From positions 47,075,953 to 47,139,952 of the forward strand of contig OX359276.1 in assembly GCA_947179155.2 (NCBI GenBank): a stretch of DNA of 64,000 bases, written 5' to 3'. This document shows positions 1 to 10,900 of this stretch, one piece after another. Under the pieces are notes generated by a model, which was not told the DNA's origin, did no database searches, and saw only the letters and a list, made by a program, of their open reading frames with translations. Position numbers and translations under genes: made by a program. Source of the stretch: Hedera helix. Taxonomy: Eukaryota > Streptophyta > Magnoliopsida > Apiales > Araliaceae. The stretch's first letter is position 1. The number at the start of each line of letters is the position of its first letter.

Positions 1-167
1 TTTCCATGGCTCACCTTTTGAAAGTTAATGGCTTTGTTACCTTTATTTTTTATTATTATTTTTTTTTGTATAATAAATATGATATTGTAATATTTGTCCA
101 CCTGTGATTATGCTGGCCATCATCAAGGTTAATTTTGGAGTTCCTTTTTTTAAATAAAAAATTACAG

Positions 168-1618
168 GTTGCATGTAGAGACTATCCCCACCCACGACAT
201 CTTTGTGCTAAATTTCCCTTTACATCGACTCCACATGAAATACACTGTAACCAGGTAAGAAATCCTTCTTGATCTTGGCCTTGGAAATGAGAGGCACTTT
301 TTCTTTTTCTCGTACTGAATCTTCTGTTCTTTTAATGCTACTATGTCTATTTCAGTGTCACTGTTATGTTTGTGACACTCTGGCTCCGTGTCTCCACTGG
401 GATGCTGGCCATTGTGATGCCACCAAGAAATTGGAATTCTGGAAAGATCAAAGAAACTGTTTGAAGAATAGTCATCAAACTACCATACCAGTTCCTGAAT
501 CTCCTACTTCTACTCAGTTAACAGGGCTGATTCAAATCAACCAAGTTCCAGTATCAACTCCACTTGAACCCAACTATGTCCCCCAGGGTCAGGTACCCAT
601 GCCAGCATCAATACGTGCATGCTCAAGGGAAACTAATTATGGAATCCCAAATATCTTAAATCAAAGCAGAAGCCAACGCTCGGGATGTGATTTGCCCAGA
701 AACACATTTCGACCGAATCTGATACTGCAGCACTTGCGCAATACAGGTTACAATTGTAGCCCAAGGAACAGAAGGCATATTGTTGGTAATCTAGGCCATC
801 GTGTTAACTCTTCATCGGCAATGTTCAAAAAGATTGGTTCAGCTGAAGTTGAACGGATTTCCAATAGGAAGTATGGTTTATCTAACAATAAGTTAGTAGA
901 CCACCAATACATGAGGTGGAAAGATTTGCGCGGGCAAATGAATTCAGGGTCAAACCCTTATTGGTTCTCCCCCCAACCAAACATGCAGACAAACAGTTCA
1001 AATTCAGTGTGTTCTCATCCTCAGCAAGCCTTCCAGCCAAATGTGTCCAACATCCTTTTGAATCCTGTTTATTCTCAACCTTTGGTGTCCCCCCAGCCAA
1101 ATACAAGCAATGTCTTTGTGAATTCAGTAATTTCTCAACCCCAAGTTCCCTCACAGGCATATGCGGACAGCATGTTTTTGAATTCTCAGCCAATACCCCA
1201 AGTGTCTTCCCAGCCAATTATTGGTAGCAGCTTTGCAAATACAAGGCCTTCTGAATCTCAAGTATATGGTCAGCCTAATTCAGCTTCAAATGATTATCGA
1301 AATGTTATCCAGACAGAAAATCAAACTCCCAAATTTCTGGATGCAAGTCTTACAGAAGATAATGACAACTTAAGTTGGGTTACTCCAACCAGCCAGAGCA
1401 CCCAACAACCTCCAGCAGAAAATTCACAAGTTCAAGGTGCAGCTTTACTGGACGAGTCCTCATCTCTGGTTGGATTTGATCGTCTTCTCAGTGAAAGCAC
1501 AAATCCTGTTTCATTAGATTTCGAGTACGATTGGACTTTGGATAATCATGAGGTTCCGGTACCATCTCCAGAACCATCCCTTTCGGAGTTGAGAAGTATC
1601 TTTGGTCTGTACCAATGA
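168..1618 (+). CDS. RIN13: RIN13-like protein, 3' exons (5' end outside window)
   Basis: Two exons are visible, 168-254 and 356-1618. They join in frame (CAG|TGT) across a GT-AG intron; the stop is TGA at 1616-1618. Joined, they encode a plant-specific Cys/His-rich module running from VACRDYPHPRHLC through HCNQCHCYVCD to APCLHW. It has about nine Cys and several His, so metal binding is plausible. A long Ser/Asn/Gln/Pro-rich low-complexity region follows, with imperfect repeats of about 20 residues (SPQPN...NSV.SQPQV type) encoded at 950-1290. The acidic C-terminus ends in SPEPSLSELRSIFGLY. I recognise the CYVCD module from plant RPM1-interacting protein 13-type proteins. Adjacency to ALE2 and a class XI myosin fits the RIN13 neighbourhood in Arabidopsis as I recall it. 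The molecular role is not visible; the disease-resistance link is from the family name. Bases 1-167 look intronic. Confidence 0.7.
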
Positions 1619-2252
1619 GCTCTTGCAGTATGGGTATCCCTCATCCCTTGGCAAGTGGTGCATGTTTCAAGGGACTTAATGATAGACTCGGGGCGTAATC
1701 TCTAGGATGACGGTTAAAAGGGATTACTTAATAATGTATAAAAACAAGATTGTCTTGAAAGAACTGTACATAGGGTGGTGAAGATTTTATGCAGCTTAGC
1801 TGGGAAAGTACAATTATTATTCTCTTTTTACTTTCTCGGTTTATATGATTTAGCTATTGTTTTTCTATGTCAATTATTATTATTATTATTTAAATTTAAG
1901 AATAACGATATGATGTCCGTTTGCAATTTTTCTAATAAGAGAGGAAAGGACCTTTTAAATGTTTTATCTGCAATAACTTTATATTTTCGAATTTTATATA
2001 TTGTAAATTTATTCATAAATACTTGATACTTTAATTAATTAAAAAAATAATATAAATTAAATTATTATTTATTTTTAAAAGATAAGAGGGATAAGTATAT
2101 ATAAAGAAATGCAAATGATATATGAGATTAAAAAAATTATAAAAAATTTAATTTGACTTTGTACAATAGATTTTTTTTTAAAATTTCAATAAAATCAATT
2201 TATTTATTATACTTAAAAAAAATTAAATTTATTATATATTTAAATTTCGTCT
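1619..2252. other. 3' flank and AT-rich spacer
   Basis: Likely 3'UTR of the RIN13-like gene to about 1800, then very AT-rich sequence with poly-A and poly-T runs. I see no gene here. Confidence 0.4.
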
Positions 2253-2320
2253 TTGGAGCCAGGGTCAAAACCCAAAACCTAGAAGGAATCAGACGACCTT
2301 GACGCTATCACTGCTATTAA

Positions 2321-2732
2321 GGGCCTGTTCGGGAATAATTTTTTTTTTTTGACTTAAAGTTAAAATTTGAGTAGATTTATAAGTTAAAATTTGAGTAGAT
2401 TTATTAGTTGAATTTAATAAAAGTGTTTGACATCATTTTTACTTATAAGTCGGGAATTATAAGTAATAATTATGGATGTGTTCCGGTAATAATGACTTAT
2501 AAGTTAATTAAAATGTAAAAATTACTAAAATGTCCTTTAGTAGGAAGAATGTTAAAAAAACAAGGAGGGACAGTTTTGTCATTTCACTGCAGTTGACCAA
2601 CTTAAAAAAAATGACTTATAAGTTATTTTTTTTAAGTAACTAAAACTTGTTTATTTTTTTTAACTTTTTTTTCGACTTATAAGTCATTTTTTAAGTCCTT
2701 CCCGAACAGTACTTTAGCAAACGAACAGGCTC
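2321..2732. mobile_element. Tourist-like (PIF/Harbinger) MITE in TTC4 exon
   Basis: The ends are GGGCCTGTTCG and, reverse-complemented, GAGCCTGTTCG (10 of 11 match). They are flanked on both sides by TAA (2318-2320 and 2733-2735), the 3-bp TWA duplication typical of PIF/Harbinger elements. Removing the element plus one TAA gives GCTATTAAAGAGTCC, which restores the TTC4 reading frame (AIKES) exactly. The interior is AT-rich with many ACTTATAAGT motifs and no coding capacity. Confidence 0.85.
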
Positions 2733-4556
2733 TAAAGAGTCCGCTGCTATTTAACTCAAGGTCCTTTTTCTCTCTCATAAACATTTTTACACAGGAAGAT
2801 TGTTTTCAGTTTGTTCATAATAGATAATTCTGGTTTTTCTGAAAATTAATTTTGATATTTTCTTCTTGAATTCCATTTGGTTATCAAACTTCACTTACCG
2901 TGATGTTAAATCACTTCAAATTGATGGTTTTGTTAATGGTGAATAACAGTTGTGCTGTAGAAATATCAAAAAACCCTGTGGAAATATCAAACGAGAAAGA
3001 TTAGATTTTTCAGTAATTTAACTTGCGCCTGAGTTCCTTGTTAATATTTGGCTTGTATTGGGTTTATATATTAGCTACCAGAAGTCCTCATTGTAATGCA
3101 AACAGACTCGGAACTTGTTCAAACAAGAAAAATTCAAGATTTATATAGCTTTAGTTTGAACATTGATGTTTAAGAGTTGGGCTATTACTGTTCTTAAGCA
3201 GTGTTCTTGAAATTTAAGTTTACTTCGAGGATGTTACAAGTTTAAGTTCATGGTCATTTGCTGTTACTACTTGAAAGTATTCTAGTACATGAACTAACTA
3301 CTGTGGCCTAATTGGGAAATATATAATAACCAGAGAATTGGATGCTGGGTATTGTGCTATCCCCAAATCATAGTCCGGAATAAAAAACTTGGTAAAAATA
3401 CGCAGGATATCATGAAAGTATTTAAAAACCATTCTCTTGAATAACCTGTGAAGACAAACAGAGCTCATTAATAATGAAATACTTGTTTAGGCTATTGCGT
3501 TGTCCCTATCTGTTAAGAGGATTCTTTTGCCTATGACATATGCCTTACCATGATAATGGCCAAACATTTTGGAAGTAAAGGATCAGATTTGGCTGTTAAC
3601 CTGTTGCTCTGACTTGGTATGCTAGCACTATTTGATACAGACGATATTACTTCTTTCCCTACTGCATTTTTCATTCCTACATGAAGTGTGCCTTCATTAT
3701 TCTACACTTGTCTGACAGGAAAAGGGTAATGAGTATGTCAAGATGGGGAAAAAGAACTATTCTGATGTCATTGATTGCTACACGAGGGCAATTAATCAGG
3801 AGGCTTTAAGTGACTCAGATAACTCCATTATATTTGCAAACAGAGCTCATGTGAGTTTACAACTGGATAACTATAGATGTGCTCTCTGGGATGCTGAAGA
3901 GGCAATTAAGCTCTCTCTTTCCTATGCTAAGGTTGATATTTTACATTTTATAATTTTATGTTCGTACTGTTCAATTTCTCATCCAAATTTGAATGATATC
4001 TGATTTCTACTGCAGCTGGTCGGAGAAGTTATGATTATGTTTATTATCTTTTAGGCATACTATAGAGGTGTGACAGATTTATTATTTCTGAATCAGTTGG
4101 CGGAAGCAGAATCATATTGTCAAAAAGGACTGGAGCAGTTTCCAGATAATGAAGAATTAAATATGCTAGCCAAGCAAATTTATTTGCAGAAGTCAGAATA
4201 TGAGCTCCATGAAGCTCAAACTTCAAGAGCTGTGGTGGCAGCTAAGGTATAATTAATAAGACTAATATGTACACTATAATGAAGAAGAAAATAGCTGTAT
4301 AATCTTAGATATCTTGAACCTGTTCATATTTCCATTTATATTATGCAGAGCCTTGTTTTTGCTATTGAAGATAGAGGAATAAAGTTTGGGAAGGCCATGT
4401 TTCAAGAGCTCACTGGAGTAAAAAGGCCAGTGTTAGATAAAGATAATATTTTTCACTGGCCTGTTCTTCTTCTATAAGCAGAGGTTATGTCCAGCGATTT
4501 TATTGAGGACTTCTGTGAGACTGACATGTTTTCAGCTCATCTTGACATGATATCCT

Positions 4557-5870
4557 TTTCTTTCAAAGTTGTGGTTTTTGTAAATCCATAAATAGTTACG
4601 TGCTTTTACAATAAAATGAAAATGCTATAATTTGGATTATTACTGTTAAGAACTGTACTATTCGGTGTGCACTTGTATGTTTTGTGCTTCTACTTGAATA
4701 TGAGCCGGTGTTGCTTGGTTATTTTTGCAAAAAAGGACGTACAGTCGTAGTTTCTGATTATGTGCTTCAAAAACAAAGAACATCTTGCTCTTAAATAGCG
4801 TTCTGTCCAATGTTTAACTTGATTTCTATGGCGACGAGGCTCATAACTGTTCATCATTCCGTCCATGTAGTTTATCGTTTCTGGTTCCCTAAAGCTATGA
4901 AATTGCCATAGAGAAGTATTTTACTTTTTGAACATGGGTGTTAGCAGCATATCAAAACTTACGGGTATCGTTTTTTCACTTTACATGTCTCGTGGCTTGG
5001 CCTGACAACTAAGCCGGTTCCAGCTTTCTACACAGTTGAAAGAGTAAAGGAATCATGGTTGATTCGCTAGCAAAAATATTTACTGTGTTGAACTTCGAGG
5101 TTGTTATTATGGTTGGTTCGTGAAAACAAATCTTGGAATTTGGGTTCAAGGTGTTACACAAAATATTCTTACCTTTCTTCGTCACAATCTTTTCTGATAC
5201 TATTTGTTGATTATTTTAGAATATGCATGAATGTTTCAATCCCATATTCTCGTTTGGCACAAGTATTTTTTTTCTTGCTTCTAAGTAGCTCTTGGAGCTT
5301 GCTATTCTACTCATGTGATTGATATATATATATATATATATAACGTTGTACATACTGATTTAATCTGTCAAAATATTACATAGAAGGAAGCAACATTAGA
5401 AGATATTTATTTAGAAAGAGATATGTTATGCCGTACATATACCAGCCTGATGTAGAAAATAATTAGCGTCCTCCTTTCAGGCTTAGTGACATTTCGATAA
5501 AGGTTCTCTATAGAATCTTGGGGATGAAACTTGTCCTCTCCAGTTCTATTGGTGACTGGAACTCCTCCAGTCCAAAATCAACGGTTTAGGTTGTGCCACG
5601 TCATATGCACTGTTACTTAAAAAAATAATTCACTAAATAATTTTTCCAACATAAATCTGAACCATTGCTTTTGTGGTGGCGCTGAGGCGTCGGACTCTCC
5701 TTAATTGTTACCTCCAGTCCATAAAGGATTAGAGAGGATCTAATATACTAGGGGATTCTTCACCATTACAATATTAGTTTTACCTTAAGCTCTACCGTTA
5801 ATAATTGCATGTATCTCATACTTCCCCAGAATTTCCTTTTATCGGTAGTGAGATGGTCTTTCTTGTTGAA
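4557..5870. other. Non-coding stretch inside the TTC4 pseudogene
   Basis: Expected TTC4 exons after HLDM are not recognisable here. There is a short (TA)n run near 5324-5342 and an unclassified repeat-like patch around 5515-5760 (two copies of a CTCCAGTCCA-type motif). Nothing else can be supported. Confidence 0.35.
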
Positions 5871-6852
5871 TTTAATGCCTGAACTCTTGATTCATCAAGC
5901 TGATTCTGGAGTTTCTTTATCCAAGGAGAGCCTTCGTTATTTCCTTGAGGGGACTGCTGGTTCTCATATCGAAAGCTTTGGAGAAAGGTTGTAGCTGATA
6001 ACACACCTGATGACATTGGTTCAGATGGAATCGTCATTGCATTTCTAGTTCATCAAAACGTTGGCTTGCTTTTATCTTCACGTTGTATACAGCGTGTTGA
6101 TTATATCTGAACTTCGTTTTATATTGAAAGCTACAAAAACTGTGACTTCATTTGATTATAATGGCAGAATACCATGGTATGTTCTTACCTAACTAAAAAG
6201 ATTAAAAATACGCCTGAATTTCTATATATAAAAAGGTCCCTGATCTCGCACCATGGAGATACTTTTTGTCATGTTGTGCGTTTGATAGCTTATATTACTG
6301 AATCTTCGGTTCGTGAGTACTTTGTTGAATTTTTCTAGATAGTTGTAGTCCATTAACAATGATAATGCCATTCTTTATCATCTCATTACCCTGCTCAGAA
6401 GAATACTCCGAGAGCTGCTTCTATCATTTTAAGATGTTTCTAATTACTTGTTGTTGACTCCTGTTCATTAATGATCTCTATTAAATGTTCCTTATGCCAA
6501 GGTCGTTCGAAATGGGTCATGTTTTCCCCATTCTAATCTGTTTTTTTCTGAACAGGTTTTAAAGGTGGTGATTATTGGTATTTTGTGCTGAAATTTAGAT
6601 CTCCGTCATCATTAACGTCGCATTTTGTACTATGAGATAGTTGCAAAGAATTGAATTCTTTCTTTCAGAGAACTTTTAAGGCATAATTGTTGTATGGTTT
6701 GGTTGTATCAATGGCTTACAATAAAATCAATGATGGTTTTGTCTAGTCACCAATTTCATCCACGACAATTCTGTCATCTCGTTGTTTTATAAAATAATTT
6801 TGACATTTTTATCATTTAATTAATGAAAATTACATTATTTTGAGCTGCTACA

Positions 6853-6855
<3 letters not shown>

Positions 6856-6899
<44 letters not shown>
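6856..6899. repeat. (TA)n microsatellite
   Basis: Pure alternating TA, about 22 units, in non-coding sequence. Confidence 0.95.
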
Positions 6900-6903
<4 letters not shown>

Positions 6904-6946
6904 CATAGCTTCATAATTCATATCTAACATAAGTCATTTACTCTTA

Positions 6947-7318
6947 AAGGGTGTTTGTGATTGTTTATAATCAGTCAAATTTGCTTAAAATCAATTTTAA
7001 GTAGAAAAAGTGTTTGTTAATCAGTTTTTAAAACTGTTTATAATCAATTTTTATGTAAATAATCAGAAGTTTCTAATTATTTGTCAAAACTAATAATCTG
7101 ATTTGACCAAGTATATTACTAATGTATTCTTATTTATTTTAGTAATTTCACACATTTACACTTGAAATAAGTGATAATCATTTTGTTTACGTCAAACATT
7201 TTTTACATTGTACTAGTCTAAGTGTTTTGTTCCCACCAAATACAAACTACTTTTTAAAAATTAATAATAAGCAGAAGCATTAATCAAAATCAAGTTTTAA
7301 GCGATCCCAAACATGCTA
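6947..7318. mobile_element. Tourist-like MITE, 372 bp
   Basis: The left end AGGGTGTTTGTGATTG pairs with the reverse complement of the right end, AGCATGTTTGGGATCGC. TTA lies on both sides (6944-6946 and 7319-7321). The interior is AT-rich and non-coding. TIR match and TSD fit an old PIF/Harbinger-type MITE. Confidence 0.65.
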
Positions 7319-7428
7319 TTAATCAACTTGGGCTGAATCAAAATCCGATCCTAGATTTCATCTCAAGGAATCCATTCACATTCTAATCTCCCAGAAGTCC
7401 ATAAATCCTAGGTTATTCACATTTACTA

Positions 7429-7707
7429 TTGTTCTCTCTAGATCTCCACCGCGGCTCACACATAATTCTGCTGCCAACTTCAGCCCGAGTCAACTATGCC
7501 TACTACTTTCTCTTTCAATGGGTTTTGACCATTGGAGCCACTGGGATCACTAGTGCCCTTCCCTATTCAATAGGGAAGAGCACGGCCGCTGGAGTATATA
7601 GTAGTCTTGTCTTTGGCGTAATCTTGTTCTGGATGAAAGGAGTTGTTAGTAAAATACGAAGCTTAAACTTCTTCCTGCCATTCTATTTTTCTAATTGGTT
7701 GTTATAG
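7429..7707 (+). pseudogene. Hydrophobic fragment, possibly AMT1 ammonium-transporter-like
   Basis: An open frame encodes two hydrophobic helices. The segment YYFLFQWVLTIGATGITS, followed by GVYSSLVFGVILFW, loosely resembles the AMT1 helix pair that runs from YQWAF..AAAGITS to YSS.LTG. The usual SIAERTQF linker is not preserved and no neighbouring exons are found. It sits 290 nt beyond the GSNOR stop codon. It may be a decayed gene fragment or a chance open frame; no function can be assigned. Confidence 0.3.
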
Positions 7708-7996
7708 GACAAGACTAGACTGTTGCCGCCATACTTGAAGTTTAGTACCCTGTACTATATTTGTGAGGTCGCAACTAGGGAGAGAAACCAAAAGATTTTT
7801 TATTAAGATAAAAGAAAACCTCAAGAAAGATTTAAACTTGATAATTAATAACACACAGTAACATTTCAGCTTAAGATTCAGAAAACCAGATATTATACCC
7901 TTAAACCAATCTCCGTTTACAGAGCATTTACTAGGGAACTTTTGTTCAGGCCAAAAGTTCTTTATAAACTAATGACGCACCAATAGCCCAATCATT

Positions 7997-10900
7997 TCAC
8001 TCATGCACCTTAAGCACACAACGGAGGCAATTCCCTTCATGCAGCAGATCAAAAGCTTTGTTGATCTCAACAAGAGTCAAATTGTGAGTGATGTATTCGT
8101 CAACCTTGATTTCCTGTAGTATGAGATGAGATGTTTCAATGATTACCAAACCAAAGGCTACTACGCTAAATGATTTAGGGAATTCTAATCGAGTTTAGTT
8201 ACCTTCTTCAAATACTTCTCCACAAGCCAAGGTACTTGTGAACGGCTCTTGAAACCACCAAAAGCTGTTCCTTTCCAAACACGACCAGTCACCAACTGGA
8301 ATGGACGAGTGGAGATCTCTTGTCCAGATGCTGCAACACCCACAATAACTGATGTTCCCCAGCCCTGCGAGGTTTCCAAGAAAATCAGATATCTCATTCC
8401 TGGTCATGTTAATACCAATTCATAATTTCATATGCAACTTATATACCTTGTGACAACACTCCAAAGCAGCTCTCATTATAGAGACGTTACCAATGCACTC
8501 AAAACTATAATCGACTCCACCATCTGTAAGATCAACAATAACCTGCTGTATTGGTTTCTCATGGTCTTTTGGATTCACAAACTCGGTGACACCAAAGTTC
8601 TTTGCTGCAGATCAAAATTTGTAAGTAGAATTAACAATTAAACCATATTTAAAAAAGAAAATATTTGAGCTTTTCTCTCTAGCATTAGCGCTACAAACAA
8701 AACGAAATAGACAGTAAGCATGTCTTTCAAGATTGAGTCCTTATCACCTACCAAAGAAGGTACTAAAAATATATCAATTCCACTGGTTAGTCTGTGTTGA
8801 CTTTACTCTTCTAATTTGGTAATGAAGAGGTTTTATTACTTACTAACAGTGCTCATGGCAGGTAGTTTTTGTTGTTGCATTTGCTGATCCTTGTTGTTGC
8901 AAGAACGCTAAAAAATAAGCATAATGAAGAACCTAAAATCTAAAACAATCATTAAGACTTTTGGGAACAACTATCATGGTACCAACATAATTTATAGAAT
9001 ACCTTTCAATATAGAAAAGTTAAATAAAACTAAACGAGTCTGGGACTATTATCGTATCATATCTTGTAAAATGCAAAATGGAACTAATACAACTCCAAAA
9101 TTGGTATAAATTTAATTTTCATCATTTCTTTTTCAATACAACTATTGGCTATATATGGAAGGAAATCCACCAAATCGTGAATTTTAAAAATGTATGTTGG
9201 CACTTGGCAGTTTTGCACTAATACTTACACTGCCAACTCTCCTCTCTAAGGTCCTCCCCACTGCAGCAATTGCACTAACCAATACTGGAAGCTGGGTTGC
9301 ACATATGAACATACTAGTTAAATTATCTTTCAAACGGGAAATGATAGTATCCAGACTGATTTATGAACAAGATCATGCAGAACAGAAATTGGTAGAACTC
9401 CTCAGCCCCCTTAAGGCCGTAATATTATATAGCTAGTACTCATAATCAAATGATGAAAAATATGATATTTGAAGAAAAAAGAAATTGTCAAAAAAGTAGG
9501 AAAACTACATTAGAGCAGTCCAGGATATTATCAGCACGCCATCAGAAACCATGAGGGAATGGGATATGGAAGCTGACCTCTCTCGTACTTTTTGCTGTCA
9601 ATATCTATGCCAATTATTCGTGAAGCACCCGCTGCTTTTGCACCCTCAGCCACCTGTCAAGTAACATTTGGATGATTATCATCATAAGAGTACGGGGATA
9701 ACACAAAAAACATGATACAAATTCTTTTACGTGAAACTTACTGCAAGACCAACAGTCCCAAGACCAAAAACAGCAACAATGGAACCTGGTTCTACTTTGG
9801 CGGTGTTCCAAACTGCTCCAAGTCCTAAAACGACAGTAAATATTTAGCATAATAGATACTATGCATACAAATAACATACTTTAGATAGTCAATACATGAT
9901 ACGTGGTAAAAAAAATGCACCACGAGGAGAAAAAGAACATTAGAAGCATAGGATTTGTTTGGATAGGATAATTATTTGCCAAAATAAAAAAGGACATCAT
10001 GAAGCAATCCTCAAAAATTTACTTTAAGATACCAAGAATAATTTGACTGGAAATAAAGTGCTCGCATGATATCAACAAAAGTAGAACATGGACAGACACT
10101 TGGAACAATAGTTCACACTTTGGTAAAGCATAGTTTAGTCATTTATAGAGAAAGTTACTTGAGTATATACAGACGAGGGAAGTAGTAGACCAGCTATCAT
10201 TCTCTAACAACCTATTTGGACCATGATATGGGAGTGCATAAGGACTACGAAGTAGAATACCAGCTAGCAGTATTTATCAGCAGTCTTAACCGTAGATGGA
10301 CTCAAAAGCAATCAGGAATTCCCAAATCCCAACAAATGTAAACTTTGATGTCTTAACTCGATGGAATTCATAACTGTTTCAATATTATTTTTTCTTTTTA
10401 TTGTCTGAATATTTAGGAGCTAAGACCATTCCAATGCCTTCAAACTTTAAGGAAAGAAAAGACGCATTTAATTTTCTGCTTTTTTCAATCTACGAAGAAT
10501 TATAGGTAGTATATTAAACATCCCAATAAGATAGCGCAACATGCACAACCCCAACCATTAGAAAGAAGTGTTATTTTTTATTTTTGAAAACTGCCATGAG
10601 AAAATAAAATAGGGAAAAACTCGTTCTCTGAACGAGAAGAATATATTTTTAAGCATTTTGAAAATTTTTGTAACATCAAGTATGAAAATTTTAGACCACG
10701 GACGTAATTATTTGCTGGTTCAGTTATAATTCTTACTCTCATGCAAATGTTTCTGTATAAGATAGTAGGGAATCTTTTCTACTAAAAAGAGACAGATAAT
10801 CAAACATGTCCGATCTAGGTGGCTATCATCAGATTTTTTTCAGCGTTGCCTATCCAAATGACTATAACTCAATCACAAAATCCACTTGCCAGCCATGTGT

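Larger units (their letters stand above)
2253..6030 (+). pseudogene. TTC4: TTC4-type TPR co-chaperone pseudogene
   Basis: Exon-like blocks in order are 2253-2320 plus 2733-2760 (one exon split by a transposon), 3719-3931, 4055-4246, 4349-4556, and a diverged block near 5874-6030. Together they resemble a plant TTC4 homologue, an HSP90/HSP70-binding TPR protein. EKGNEYVK begins the TPR part, LAEAESYCQKGLEQFPDNEE is a TPR helix, and GKAMFQELTGVKRPVLDK, HWPVLLL, SSDFIEDFCETDMFSAHLDM and LRYFLEGTAGSHIESFG follow in family order. Splice sites at 3718, 3932, 4054, 4247 and 4348 are intact. Coding is broken: TAG at 2280-2282, TAA at 2752-2754, and TAA at 4475-4477 where the family has Tyr before AEVMSSDF. 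There is a frameshift near 5990, a MITE at 2321-2732, and the C-terminal wheel region is not found. The start codon is not seen. It is almost certainly non-functional; a working copy presumably lies elsewhere. Confidence 0.85.

Noticed and set aside
882..1227. Two overlapping open frames on both strands
   Set aside because: Both are alternative frames of the repeat region in the RIN13-like exon.
5515..5760. Possible TIR element around the CTCCAGTCCA motifs
   Set aside because: The GGGGAT and CTAGGGG ends are not inverted repeats of each other and no target duplication was found.
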